Positions 42,338-54,065 of a DNA stretch of 64,000 nucleotides are shown piece after piece (the stretch's first letter is position 1; the number at the start of each line of letters is the position of its first letter). The notes below the pieces were generated by a model. That model was given only the letters and a program-made list of their open reading frames with translations. It was not told the DNA's origin and made no database searches. Position numbers and translations under genes: made by a program. Source of the stretch: Hyperoodon ampullatus (lineage: Eukaryota > Chordata > Mammalia > Artiodactyla > Ziphiidae). The stretch spans positions 94,539,777 to 94,603,776 of the forward strand of contig OX457062.1 in NCBI GenBank assembly GCA_949752795.1, given 5' to 3'.

Positions 42338-45300
42338 ATGGTAATAGGACCATACATATCGATAATTACCTTAAACGTGAATGGATTAAATGCTCCAACC
42401 AAAAGACACAGACTCGCTGAATGTATACAAAAACAAGACCCATATATATGCTGCCTACAAGAGACCCACTTCAGACCTAGGGACACATAGAGACTGAAAG
42501 TGAGGGGATGGAAAAAGATATTCCATGCAAAAGGAAATCAAAAGAAAGCGGGAGTAGCAATACTCATATCAGATAAAATAGACTTTAAAATAAAGAATGG
42601 GGACTTCCCTGGTGGCGCAGTGGTTAAGACTCCATGCTCCCAATGCAGGGGGCCTGGATTCGATCCCTGGTCAGGGAACTAGATCCCACATACATGCCGC
42701 AACTAAGAGTTCGCATGCCACAATTAAGGAGTCCGCAAGCCGCAACTAAGACCCAGCACAACCAAACAAAAATAAATAAATAAAAACATTAAAAAATAAT
42801 AATAATAAAATAAAATGAAGAATGTTACAAGAGACAAGGAAGGACACTACATAATGATCAAGGGATCAATCCAAGAAGAAGATACAACAATTATAAATAT
42901 ATATGCACCCAAGATAGGAGCACTTCCATATATAAGGCAACTGCTAACAGCTGTAAAAGAGGAAATTGACAGTAACATAATAATAGTGGAGGACTTTAAC
43001 ACCTCACTTACACCAATGGACAGATCATCCAAGCAGAAAATTAGTAAGGAAACACAAGCTTTAAATGACACAATAGACCAGATAGGTTTAATTGATATTT
43101 ATAGGACACTCCATCCAAAAACAACAGAATACACTTTCTTCTCACGTGTGCATGGAACATTCTCCAGGATAGATCATATCTTGGGTCACAAATCATGCCT
43201 CAGTAAATTTAAGAAAACTGAAATCCTATCAAGCATATTTTCTGACCACAACGCTATGAGATTAGAAATCAATTACAGGGGAAAGAAACATAAAAAACAC
43301 AAACACATGGAGGCTAAACAATATGCTACTAAATAACCAAGACATCACTGAAGAAACCAAAGAGGAAATCAAAAAATACCTATAGACAAATGATAATGAA
43401 AACACGAAGATCCAAAACCTATGGGATGCAACAAAAGCAGTTCTAAGAGGGAAGTTTATAGCAATACAAACCTACCTCAAGAAACAAGAAAAATCTCAAA
43501 TAAACAATATAAATTTACACCTAAAGGAACTAGAGAAAGAAGAACAAACAAAACCCAAAGTTAGCAGAAGGAAAGAAATCATAAAGATCAGAGCAGAAAT
43601 AAATGAAATAGAAACAAAGAAAACAATAGCAAAGATCAATAAAACTAAAAGCTGGTTCTTAGAGAAGATAAACAAAATTGATAAACCATTAGCCAGACTC
43701 ATCAAGAAAAAGAGGGAGAGGACTCAAATCAATAAGATTAGAAATGAAAAAGGAGAAGTTACAAGAGACACCGCAGAAATACAAAGCATCCTAAGAAACT
43801 ACTACAAGCAACTCTATGCCAATAAAATGGACAACCTGGAAGAAATGGACAAATTCCTAGAAAGGTATAACCTTCCAAGACTGAACTAGGAAGAAATAGA
43901 AAATATGAACAGACCAATCACAAGTAATGAAATTGAAACTCTGATTAAAAATCTTCCAACAAACAAAAGTCCAGGACCAGATGGCTTCACAGGTGAATTC
44001 TATCAAACATTTAGAGAAGAGCTAACACCCATCCTTCTCAAACTCTTCCAAAAAAATTGCAGAGGAATGAACACTCCCAAACTCATTCTATGAGGCCACT
44101 ATCACCCTGATACCAAAAACAGACAAAGGTACTACAAAAAAAGAAAATTACAGACCAATAGCACTGATGAACATAGATGCAAAAATCCTCAATAAAATAC
44201 TAGCAAACAGAATCCAACAACACATTAAAAGGATCATACACCATGATCAAGTGGGATTTATCCCAGGGATGCAAGGATTCTTCAATATATGGAAATCAAT
44301 CAATGTGATACACCATATTAACAAATGGAAGAAGAAAAACCATATGATCGTCTCAATAGATGCAGAAAAAGCTTTTGACAAAATTCAACACCAATTTATG
44401 ATAAAAACTCTCCAGGAAGTGGACATAGAGGGAACCTACCTCAACATAATAAAGGCCATATATGACAAACCCACAGCCAACATCGTTCTCAATGGTGAAA
44501 AACTGAAAGCATTTCCTCTAAGATCAGGAGCAAGACAAGGATTTCCACTCTCACCATTATTATTCAACATAGTTTTGGAAGTCCTAGCCACAGCAATCAG
44601 AGAAGTAAAAGAAATAAAAGGAATACAAATTGGAAAAGAAGAAGTAAAGCTGTCACTGTTTGCAGATGACATAATTTTATACATAGAGAATCCTAAAGAT
44701 GCCACCAGAAAACTACTAGAGCTAATCAATGAATTTAGTAAAGTTTCAGGATACAAAATTAATGCACAGAAATCTCTTGCATTCCTATACACTAATGAAG
44801 AAAAATCTGAAAGAGAAATTAAGGCAACACTCCCATTTACCATTGCAACAAAAAGAAAAAAATACCTAGGAATAAACCTACCTAGGGAGACAAAAGACCT
44901 GTATGCAGAAAACTATAAGACACTGATGAAAGAAATTAAAGATGATACAAACAGATGGAGAGACATACCATGTTCTTGGATTGGAAGAATCCAAGAAAAT
45001 GTGAGTCATTGTGAAAATGACTCTACTACCCAAAGCAATCTACAGATTCAATGCAATCCCTATCAAATTACCAATGGCATTTTTTTACAAAACTAGAACA
45101 AAAAATCTTAAAATTTGTATGGAGACACAAAAGACCCCGAATAGCCAAAGCAGACTTGAGGGAAAAAAACGGAGCTGGAGGAATCAGACTCCTTGACTTC
45201 AGACTATACAACAAAGCTACAGTAATCAAGACAATATGGTACTGACACAAAAACAGAAATATAGATCAATGGAACAGGATAGAAAGCCCAGAGATAAACC

Positions 45301-46397
45301 CACGCACCTATGGTCAACTAATCTATGACAAAGGAGGCAAGGATATACAATAGAGAAAGGACAGTCTCTTCAATAAGTGGTGCTGGGAAAACTGGACAGC
45401 TACATGTAAAAGAATGAAATTAGAACACTCCCTAACACCATACACAAAAATAAACTTAAAATGGATTAGAGACCTAAATGTAAGACCAGACACTATAAAA
45501 CTCTTAGATGAAAACATAGGAAGAACACTCTTTGACATTAATCACAGCAAGATCTTTTTTGATCCACCTCCTAGAGTAATGGAAATAAAAACGAAAATAA
45601 ACAAATGGGACCTAATGAAACTTAAAAGCTTTTTCACAGCAAGGGAAACCATAAACAAGATGAAAAGACATCCCCCAGAATGGGAGAAAATATTTGCAAA
45701 CGAATCAACAGACAAAGGATTAATCTCCAAAATATATAAACAGCTCATGCAGCTCACTATTAAAAAAACAAACAACCCAATCCAAAAATGGGCAGAAGAC
45801 CTAAATAGACATTTCTCCAAAGAAGACATACAGATGGCCAAGAAACACATGAAAAGCTGCTCAACATCACTAATTATTAGAGAAATGCAAATCAAAACTA
45901 CAATGAGGGATCACCTCACACCAGTTAGAATGGGCAGCATCAGAAAAACTACAAACAACAAATGCTGGGGAGTGTGTGGAGAAAAGGGAACCCTCTTGCA
46001 CTGTTGGTGGGAATGTAAATTGATACAGCCACTATAGAGAACTGTATGGAGGTTCCTTGAAAAACTAAAAATAGAATTACCATATGACCCAGCAATCCCA
46101 CTACTGGGCCTATACCCAGAGAAAACCATAATTCAAAAAGACACATGCACCCCAATGTTCATTGCAGCAACATTTACAATAGCCAGGTCATGGAAGCAAC
46201 CTAAATGCCCATCGACAGATGAACGGATAAAGAAGATGTGGTACATATATACAATGGAATATTACTCAGGCATAAAAAGAAACGAAATAGGGTCATTTGT
46301 AGAGACATGGATGAATCTAGAAACTATCGTGCAGAGTGAAGTAAGTCAGAAAGAGAAAAACAAATATTGTATATTAACACATATATGCGGAACCTAG
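42338..46397 (+). pseudogene. L1 ORF2 endonuclease/reverse transcriptase remnant
   Basis: ORF2p nicks target DNA and copies L1 RNA. From the ATG at 42338 the AP-endonuclease domain starts (GPYISIITLNVNGLNAPTKR), meets a TAG at 42488-42490, and is split by a SINE at 42600. After it, EDFN (normally GDFN) and the catalytic SDHN motif remain. The reverse transcriptase begins in 43905-44093 ([13 protein letters not shown]). The longest open stretch, 44167-45096, holds QVGFIPGMQ, the finger/palm blocks and the catalytic FADD at 44659-44670. Frameshifts follow near 45000-45250. The C-terminal cysteine motif ([14 protein letters not shown]) lies near 45970-46020, with a nonsense TAG at 46035-46037, and the tail runs to the stop at 46395-46397. 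It is non-functional as a whole. Confidence 0.95.
42600..42811 (+). repeat. CHR SINE inside L1 ORF2, variant form
   Basis: GACTTCCCTGGTGGCGCAGTGG begins a CHR-type SINE with a body of 'gccgcaactaag' units and an A/TAA-rich tail. The 13-bp target-site duplication AAAATAAAGAATG / AAAATGAAGAATG (42587-42599 and 42812-42824) has one mismatch. It belongs to a different subfamily from the short A-tailed copies, with the GATTCGATCCC B-box form. Confidence 0.93.
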
Positions 46398-46910
46398 AAA
46401 AATGGTACAGATGAACCACAGGGCTTCCCTGGTGGTGCAGTGGTTGAGAATCTGCCTGCCAATGCAGGGGACACGGGCTCGAGCCCTGGTCTGGGAAGAT
46501 CCCACATGCCGCAGAGCAACTAGGCCCGTGGGCTGCAACTACTGAGCCTGTGCGTCTGGAGCTTGTGCTCCGCAACAAGAGAGGCCGCGACAGTGAGAGG
46601 CCCGCGCACTGCGATGAAGAGTGGCCCCTGCTCACCGCAACTAGAGAAAGCCCTCGCACAGAAACGAAGACCCAACACAGCCAAAAATAAATAAATAAAT
46701 ATTTTTAAAAAAAGAATTGAAAAGAAATAGAGTCACAGATGTAGAGAATAAACATATGGACACCAAGGGGGAAAGTGGTGGGGGGGGGTGGTGGTGGAAT
46801 GAATTGGGAGATTGGGATTGACATATACACACTAATATGTATAAAATAGATAACTAATAAGAACCTGCTGTATAAAAAAATAAATTAAATTCAAAAATTA
46901 AAAAAAAAAG
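46398..46910 (+). repeat. L1 3' UTR, interrupted by a SINE
   Basis: After the ORF2 stop the 3' UTR runs to the SINE at 46422 and resumes at about 46717. A G-rich run at 46780-46796 (a G-run in this region is common in L1 3' UTRs), 'atagataactaataagaacc' and an A-rich tail (46865-46910) follow. I see no clear target-site duplication for the SINE, and a few L1 bases seem to be missing there. Confidence 0.85.
46422..46716 (+). repeat. CHR SINE, long form, in the L1 3' UTR
   Basis: GGCTTCCCTGGTGGTGCAGT head, 'ggctcgagccctggtctgg' B-box region, long body and AAATAAATAAATA tail. No target-site duplication is evident. Confidence 0.93.
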
Positions 46911-46923
46911 AAAGACCTTTACC

Positions 46924-47565
46924 CCCATTTACCCTTTACTCTGCACCTCTGAAGCTCTCAGTGACCGTGTCCCTGTTTCCAGAGAATAAAAGTACAGCAG
47001 GAGAAATAGAAGCTGGATAGGAAAACAAATTCTAGAACAGGAGTCAGGAGAGGCGAGCTTTGTGTGACCTTGAACAAGTAGTTTTTCCTCTGGGCTTCCG
47101 TCTCACCCTTTCTAGGAAAGTGAATGATTGTTAAGGTCCCTGACAGCCTCGACATTGAAGGCTCCGGGGTTACATGGGTTTGTCCTCTGGAGTCTGGCAC
47201 GCTGACAACGTGCACATCAGACCCAACGTGAGCAACATATGTGCCAAAGGATGGCAATTGTGTCTGTGGGAAATCAGCCTGGCACTGCCCTCTATGGGGA
47301 CATGGAAAGAACACAGCCCTCCCCTGCATCTGAGGACACCCCGCAGCATCTCTTTATGTGCATTGTTAAATGAGAACAAATGAAAGAGCCTGGAACAGTG
47401 CCTGAACCTTAGCAGTTATTCCAGAAGGGCCCAATTTCCCTTCCTTCCCCTCTCATGCCTGGGATGCTTATCTATTTTCTTAGAGGATGGTGGCGACAGG
47501 GGGAAACTGGAAAGAGGAGGGGGAAGAAAAGGGTCAGGGAGGCTGGGAGAGTGAGAGGGACCACA
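46924..47565. other. unique sequence with a MIR-like scrap
   Basis: A diverged MIR-like block lies at about 47035-47160. Otherwise nothing is recognised. Confidence 0.4.
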
Positions 47566-47660
47566 GCTGCCATCATTAATCACCTTCCTTGGCAACCTGC
47601 ATCTTGTGCATCAGCATCTGTGATACTGATAAAGGCTTCTGGAGGGAAGGAGGTGACATA
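47566..47660. promoter_or_regulatory. candidate conserved non-coding element
   Basis: CCACAGCTGCCATCATTAAT contains an E-box (CAGCTG) next to an ATTAAT core, followed by 'tgtgatactgataaaggct'. It is not an obvious repeat. Motif-based guess only. Confidence 0.25.
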
Positions 47661-47739
47661 GTCACAGGCAGGATGTGATTGCCTGGGGGAGGAGGAGGTA
47701 GGGGTGAGTCCTGCTTTCACGGTTTAATCTCAGTTGGAT

Positions 47740-47780
47740 ACACACACGCACGCACGCATGCACATGTGCACACAAACATT
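47740..47780. repeat. CA-rich microsatellite
   Basis: TACACACACGCACGCACGCA followed by ATGCACATGTGCACACAA: an imperfect CA/CGCA array. Confidence 0.85.
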
Positions 47781-48065
47781 GCCATTCTGCAGGCTGCAGA
47801 GCCCCCTCCTCCTGCTGCCACCCCATCTGTGCTCAGGCTGCAACCCCTCTGTTTAATCCCCATGGCCAAGCAGGACTAGGCAGACACAACTGCTATTTAA
47901 TATTTTACACGTTAAGAATTCTATGAAGCCAGTCCCACTAGAAGGGCAGAGACTGTGTAATGAGGCAAACTGGTATAGTGGAAAGTACATGAGATGGCCT
48001 AGGACACATCTGTCTCCTCCCAACCCTCACACAGAACCTGCTGGCTGAGTGAGCAGACATTGGTT
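47781..48065. other. unique non-coding sequence
   Basis: No feature is recognised. Confidence 0.4.
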
Positions 48066-48069
48066 GGTT

Positions 48070-48225
48070 CCCGGTAAACCTTGCTACCAGCTAGCTGTGT
48101 GACCTCGCACGACTCACGTCTCCTCTCTGGGCCTTGGTTCCATCATCTGTGCAATGTTCGGGTTGGATTACAAGATCCCCAAAGGCCCCGCTGGCTCCAG
48201 CAGTCTGTAATCCTCTGATTCTATA
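48070..48225 (+). repeat. MIR-type SINE
   Basis: 'agctagctgtgtgacctcgc', 'ctctgggccttggttccatc' and a 'gggttggattacaagatcccc' with 'aatcctctgattctataag' tail follow the MIR-family order. Confidence 0.8.
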
Positions 48226-48466
48226 AGCTCTTTGCGCGTCCCAGCAGATGGCCAAGGGCAATAGTCATTGGTTGAGCCGGTTCTCACCAATTCCCTGTAA
48301 GAAATGAGCACATAAAGCAAATGCTCTTTTTGGTTCCTATCCATGTGATAGTCACTGTTTATAATTAAAATTCTGAATTATCAACTGTTTTGATTATAAG
48401 CAAGGAAGGGAAGAGCAGAGCAGAACAGAATTGCAGGTGGGCTCTGCAACTCTGTTGTTCTACACT
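48226..48466. other. unique sequence, possibly conserved
   Basis: The patch 48325-48400 is AT-rich with TTTATAATTAAAATTCTGAA and 'gattataagcaagg'. A conserved element is possible but unsupported. Confidence 0.35.
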
Positions 48467-48480
48467 CACCACTCTATTCT

Positions 48481-48691
48481 TTTTTTTTTTTTTTTTTTGC
48501 GGTACGCGGGCCTCTCACTGTTGTGGCCTCTCCCGTTGCGGAGCACAGGCTCCGGACATGCAGGCTCAGCGACCATGGCTCACAGGCCCAGCTGCTCTGC
48601 GGCATGTGGGATCTTCCCAGACTGGGGCACGAACCCGTGTCCCTTGCATCGGCAGGAGGACTCTCAACCACTGCGCCACCAGGGAAGCCCC
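48481..48691 (-). repeat. CHR SINE, short form, antisense
   Basis: The T tract (48481-48498) is the reversed A tail and the head ends at about 48690. The 14-bp target-site duplication CACCACTCTATTCT / CACCACTCCTTTCT (48467-48480 and 48692-48705) has two mismatches. Confidence 0.95.
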
Positions 48692-48723
48692 CACCACTCC
48701 TTTCTATCTTTAAATATCCAATT

Positions 48724-48725
<2 letters not shown>

Positions 48726-48777
<52 letters not shown>

Positions 48778-48794
48778 CCGTTCTCTCTCTCTCA
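48726..48794. repeat. compound (CT)n/(ATCT)n microsatellite
   Basis: Two CT runs separated by one extra T are followed by about four ATCT units and a last CT run. Confidence 0.95.
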
Positions 48795-48804
48795 CTAAAA
48801 TATT

Positions 48805-49425
48805 GTGATAGGCAGGATGCTAAGGTCGCCCCACGAGTCCTGCCTCCCTGTGTACGTGCCCTGTATAATGCTCTTCCCTGCAGTGTGGGTGGGATTCAGG
48901 AAGATGATGGAGTGAGGTAATTAAGGTCTCAAATCAGTTCATTTTGACTTAATTAAATGGAAGTTTATCCTGAGTGGGCCTGACTTAACCAATGAAAGCT
49001 CTTAAAAGAGGGACTGACCCTTCTTGAGCGGGGAGAGAGTCTCCTGGTGAGACCTTAAAGAATTTAGATCCCATGTGGTAAGCGAGCCTATAAGAGCACT
49101 ACAGGGCAACAAACTGAGTGCTTCTAAGAGCCAAGAGAGGTCCCTGGATGACAGCCAGCAAGAGAATGGGACTCCAGTCCTACAACCGCAAGGCACCGTA
49201 TTCTGCCAACAACCACAGAGCTTGGAAGAAGATCCCACTCCAGAAAGAAATCCAGACCAGCCGACACCTAGATTTCAGCTTTGTGAGACACTGAGCAAGG
49301 AGCCCGTTAGGCTGGGCCTGGACTCCTGACCCACAGAAACTGTGAGATGATAAAATGCATGTTGTTTTAAGCTGATCGTTTTGTGATCATTTGTTAACCA
49401 GCAATAGAAAATGAATACAAATGTC
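48805..49425 (+). repeat. MaLR (MLT1-type) solo LTR
   Basis: The start 'gtgataggcaggatgctaagg', 'ggtctcaaatcagttcatttt', 'gatttcagctttgtgagacac' and the end AACTGTGAGATGATAAAATG with 'gttgttttaagctgatcg' follow an MLT1-type LTR, more diverged than 4213-4735. No internal retroviral sequence is present. Confidence 0.8.
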
Positions 49426-50090
49426 TAATAAATAAGACACCACACTCCAGCCCCACCTAATAGGATTTTACCTGTATCCCCCTCTAATGCCAAGCACAAG
49501 TGGCCTGCCTTCTCTGCTATTTGGGAGTTGATTAAAGACCTCTCCCTCTGACCCCAGTCACTGACACTAGGCCACAAAGATGGCAACTCTACCCAGAGAG
49601 GTGCTGCCTTCTCCCATATGAAGGCAATGACACCTGTCCAGCCCAGAGCCAACACAGGATGGCAGAGACCACTCCACAGGACAAATGCCCTCCTATTTCT
49701 CCCAGCCAATCTGGTGATAGCATGCAAATGGCTCTATTAGCTCCCAGGGCAATTGACAGCCAAGCCATGCATTACGTAAATTTCCACCAGGAGGGTGCCC
49801 ACTCCCACATCCCATAACACAGCACCTTGGCACCTAGAGCTGACGCCGGGCCCTCTGCCCTTCCTCCTTTCTGTGTGCTCCCTCTTGCTCCCTCTCTGCC
49901 TGCCCCATGGGGCACCAGCCCTCACTACCTCTGCCTGCCACTTCCGCCTTACTGCAGCAGAAGCCCCATCCAATGTGACATCAGAGGGCAGGGGGACAGG
50001 GAACCCAGCTGAGGCTTTGGAATGTGCCATACCAAGGCCCAGGGGCTGAGGGTGGAGCACAGGCCCCATCTCCCTTATCCAAACACCCCT
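49426..50090. other. unique non-coding sequence
   Basis: No repeat or exon is recognised. Confidence 0.4.
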
Positions 50091-50094
50091 CAGC

Positions 50095-50480
50095 AATACA
50101 AAGGAATAAACTATCGATTCGTGCAGCATGGATAATTCTCTAAATAATTATGCTTTGTGAAAAAAGCTAGACTTTCCTCCCCAAAAGAGTACATCCTGTA
50201 TGATTCCATTTGTATGAAATTCTTGAAAATGCAAACTAACCTATAGTGACAGAAGGCAGATCAGTGGTGTCAGGGGATGGGGGAGAGAAGGCTGGGAGAG
50301 GCAGGAGGGAGGGATTACAAATGTACATGAAGAAACTTTGGGGGTGATGGATACACTGACTATCTTGACAGCGGTGATGGTTTCACAGGTGTATACATAT
50401 GTCAAAATTTATCTACAAACATTTTAAATATGTGCAACTTGTTTTATGTCAATTATATCTCAATAAAGCTGTGTGTTTTT
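50095..50480 (+). repeat. old L1 3' UTR fragment
   Basis: 'ctgtatgattccatttgtatg', 'gggggtgatggatacactgac' and the tail TCAATTATATCTCAATAAAG match an old L1 3' UTR. Confidence 0.85.
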
Positions 50481-50509
50481 TTTTAATATAGTGATAGGAT
50501 AGAATGTCT

Positions 50510-50860
50510 CATGGCTACTTTAGATTAGCAAGCAGGGAAGGCCTCTCTGAGGAGGTGACATTAAGCTGAGATAGAGGGGTGAGAAGCAGCAGCCGGGCAG
50601 AAGTCTGGGGAAGAGCATTGCAGGCAGATGGAACAGCATGTGCAAAGGCCTTGGGAGGCAGGGAGACTGGCCTGTTTGAGGGGCAGACTGGTTCACTGTT
50701 GGGGAGGGGGGAAGTGATGCAAAGTGGGATCAGAGGGGCAAGCAGACGCCAAGTCAGGGAGGGCTCTGTAGGCCAGGCAGGGAATTGGGGGTTTGTTCTA
50801 AGTAGATGAGAAGTCAGATCCTAAGCAAAGGAGTGACATGACTCCTGTTTTTAAAATCAT
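50510..50860 (-). repeat. L2 LINE 3' region, antisense
   Basis: 'gggaaggcctctctgagga', 'agagcattgcaggcagatgg', 'gtgcaaaggccttgggagg' and 'aggagtgacatgactcctg' follow the reversed L2 order. Confidence 0.85.
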
Positions 50861-50983
50861 TCTATTTTGTACCAAGGGCATGTATTACCTAATAAAAGTA
50901 AAATATATATTTAGAACAAAATCATTTTCGCTGTTACATGGAAACTAGATTGTGAAAGGGAGCCCCGTTAAAGGGCAGCTGTG

Positions 50984-51249
50984 GGCTTCCCTGGTGGCGC
51001 AGTGGTTGAGAGTCTGCCTGCCAATGCAAGGGACGCGGGTTCGAGCCCTGGTCTGGGAAGATCCCACATGCCGCGGAGCAACTAGGCCCGAGAGCCACAA
51101 CTACTGAGCCTGCGCGTCTGGAGCCTGTGCTCCGCAACAAGAGAGGCCACGACAGTGAAAGGCCCGCGCACCGCGATGAAGAATGGCCCCCGCTTGCCGC
51201 AACTAGAGAAAGCCCTCGCACAGAAAGGAAGATCCAATACAGCCAAAAA

Positions 51250-51280
<31 letters not shown>

Positions 51281-51305
51281 AAAGCAGTTTCTTTAAAAAA
51301 AAAAA
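50984..51305 (+). repeat. CHR SINE, long form
   Basis: Long-form element with an (AAAT)n tail of about ten units and a final A run. The perfect 11-bp target-site duplication AAAGGGCAGCT lies at 50970-50980 and 51306-51316. Confidence 0.95.
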
Positions 51306-51316
51306 AAAGGGCAGCT

Positions 51317-52300
51317 TCAGCTGCCAGGTGAGAGGAGGTGAGAGGAGGCTTGGACCGGGGTGATGGTCATGCAAGCGGGGAGGATGCCTTTGGTATCTAA
51401 TCTGGAGCTATGTATAGAGCACATCCTGGGGGCAGGGTGTGGGTGGAGATAAAAGGGAGTCAGCAGCTCCTGCAATAGTGTGAGCAGCTGGCCCTTGGGA
51501 CATGGTCTCTGACCTCCACTGACCCTCCCCATTGTCCTCTCTCCTGGGCAGCCCAGGGCATCTGGTACAAACCTTGGCATCATTCTGGTGCATCTTACTG
51601 TGGTTGGTTTGTGTCTGGCCCACGAGCTCTTCTTCCAACTCCAGTACCTAGTACAGTACCTGGCACAAGGCAAACACACAGTAAACCTTTGTGGACTAAA
51701 TAAGGAAAAGAATGGAGGTCTAATCAGCAAATTCACTCCTGAGAGTGGAGCAAGGGAAGCACTGCAACCTGCGTTGACCTTGGTGTCAGACCTTCTCCTC
51801 CACCCCCTGCCCCACTCACCTCAGCTCCTATCCCCCTACTCCAGCAGTTTCCCTGCTCTCGTTCCCCAGGAGCTGCAACCACGTGGCCAGGCCGCTGGGC
51901 AGTCAGTGCTGGCCAACTCCTGCTGGCCGGCAGCAGGACCTGACCTAGTTTGGAGCCGGCCGCGGTGAAGGAGCCAGAGCAATGCAGCTCCTCAGGGCTT
52001 AGCGTGCTGAGCTCGGAGGCTGGGTTCAGCTTTGAATGCCAGAAATTTGCAAAGAGCACTGTCCAGGGGGATATCCAAGAATGATGTGGGGGACAGGTCT
52101 GGGGGAGGCTCTTTGGAGATGCTACTGTTTTCCTGGGAGCCCAGTCTCAGATTTCCAAGCCCCTTTATGGGGATCTGGACTGTGGGCTCTGAGACCTGCC
52201 TCTCCCTGTCCCATGGGGAAGAGTGGGGGACATTGGGAAGGAACAGGGTGTGGGGAGGACCCCTTGAGCACCTCTTCCATGGCCCTAGTCATTGATTAGC
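51317..52300. other. unique non-coding sequence
   Basis: A small L2-like scrap may lie near 51640-51700. No exon is recognised. Confidence 0.4.
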
Positions 52301-52304
52301 TTAC

Positions 52305-52650
52305 TAATTCAAGCATGTTCTAAACATTTATTAAATGTCAACAAACTAGGCCAAGCACAGAACTACTGTTGAGGGTCCCAAGGCAATGAAGACATTGTCC
52401 CTGACGGTCTAGAGTCAGAGGGAAACATTAACAACCAAGCCACATATAGGCAGATGTCGTTACAATGGAGATGTGCCATCTGGGTGGCATTCCAGTGGGA
52501 GCGGAGGTCAGGGGAGGCCTCAGAGTGGAGGTGGGTCTTGAGAGGAGATGCAAAGGATTAGTAGAACCTTTCTAGGTGGTGAAAGGGGCTGAAGGTGGTG
52601 GCAGGGCGTCAGCCTTTAGGGTGTCAGTGACCTAGTGGATACAATGGAGG
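52305..52650 (-). repeat. L2 LINE fragment, antisense
   Basis: 'taaacatttattaaatgtca', 'caggggaggcctcagagtgg' and 'gggtcttgagaggagatgca' follow reversed L2. Confidence 0.65.
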
Positions 52651-53815
52651 TGGGAGGGTGGTAAGGCTATAGGCAGAGCACAGGGAAGACTCAAGTCTGG
52701 GGGTGATGGAGCTGGAAAGGGAGGCTCAGGCCAGACCCTGAGGGGACAGTTAGGAAGGCCTAGAGAGGAGGGGATGACGCAGCCAGCCCCTGTGCTCTGG
52801 GGCTCAGCTTGCACCCAGCTCATGTTTTCTACCCCCACACCCATCACTCCTCAGGCTGGGTACCCACAGAGTCATGTGCCCCCCAAACACTTTCTTCCTC
52901 AGGAAGAGGACCTGGGCCCTCTCTGATCTCCCTTCACTGCCCGTCGTCCCCCAGTCCTCAACCTACTGCCGAGTACAGAGGAAATGGGGGAGAGTGGCAG
53001 ACACAAAGCTGAAGATGGGCAAGGCAGAAGAGGGAGCAACACTGGAGGGGGGCTCTAGGTCTCCCTGTAAACCCATCAGGGTCCTGTCTTGGGGAAGTTA
53101 AGGTCTGAGATCTCCCCCATTGCAGGTACCCCTGCGTCCAGGATGCTGCAGGACATCACCTCTGGGCTGAGATCACAGAGAGGGATTGCTGGGTCCTCAA
53201 AGCCTGGATGCTCCCCATCAAACCAGGAGCCAGGAGCCTGCCCCCAGAGGAGGTCAGATGAAACTGTGGAGGGACCAAGGCTTCCTGTCCCCAGTCGAAC
53301 ACTCAGTCCCTAGAAAGTGGCATCTTCCAAAGGCCGGGCACCCAGGAGACCCTAAATGTATCTCCAGGGTCAGGAATGTCACCGAGTATGGCAGAGGAGG
53401 AAGGGAGAGAGGACAAGCAGCTGATCTCTTGGCTGGCGGGAGTAGTCCCTGAGTGCCCGCCTAATGCAGTGTGACACCCGGGACCCCATGGCAGCATAAA
53501 CACTCCACGTCATGGTAACTGAACCTGACATCTCCTCCCTGGCGCTCCTGGTGTGCGCCTTCCCCAGCCAGCTCTACCCCAGACCCTCCAGGGGGCAGGG
53601 CCAGTCAAGGGAGGGCCCCAAGCGCCACTGTTGTTCCAACAGGTTTCCACTGCAAGGGCAGGCCTTCTCCTACACCAGGACGGGGCACGGGGGCGGGGGG
53701 TGTGTGTGGAGTGGGTAGAAGGGGATTCTCCCTGGCCTGTCTGGCCTGTGAGTCAGCTGGGATGAAGCAAAGGGCAGCATAGGAGTGGGAGCGGGACCGG
53801 GAGAAGATAGATGCG
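52651..53815. other. unique GC-rich non-coding sequence
   Basis: No repeat or exon is recognised in about 1.2 kb. Confidence 0.4.
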
Positions 53816-53819
53816 TTAG

Positions 53820-54065
53820 TACAACTGAGGCAGGTGAAGAAAGGCAGTGTGGTGTGACAGAAAGATCCCTGGAAGTAAGAAACCCAGATTTCATCCCAGC
53901 TGGGACACTCACTCCGGGCAAGTCGCTTAAACTCCCTGAACCTCGGTATCTTCATCTATAAAAGCGGGGAGTAATAACCCTACCACATAGGGCTCTTGCA
54001 GGAAACAAGTGGATATATACGGGCGAGCTCGTCAAAAGGAAAATGCTAAACAAAGATGAGTCAAG
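53820..54065 (+). repeat. MIR SINE, near full length
   Basis: 'gtgtggtgtgacagaaagatcc', 'gggcaagtcgcttaaactcc', 'ctcggtatcttcatctataaaag' and a diverged tail keep the whole MIR order. Confidence 0.85.

Larger units (their letters stand above)
41332..46910 (+). mobile_element. L1 retrotransposon, 5'-truncated, with target-site duplication
   Basis: This is an L1 of the artiodactyl/cetacean lineage. Perfect 13-bp direct repeats AAAGACCTTTACC (41319-41331 and 46911-46923) mark the insertion. The element starts about 47 bp before the ORF1 start codon, so the 5' UTR with its promoter is missing, which fits incomplete target-primed reverse transcription. It holds ORF1 (41379-42268), ORF2 (42338-46397), a 3' UTR and an A-rich tail. 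Both ORFs carry stops and frameshifts. Two CHR SINEs (42600-42811 and 46422-46716) inserted later. The element is not able to move on its own. Confidence 0.97.
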
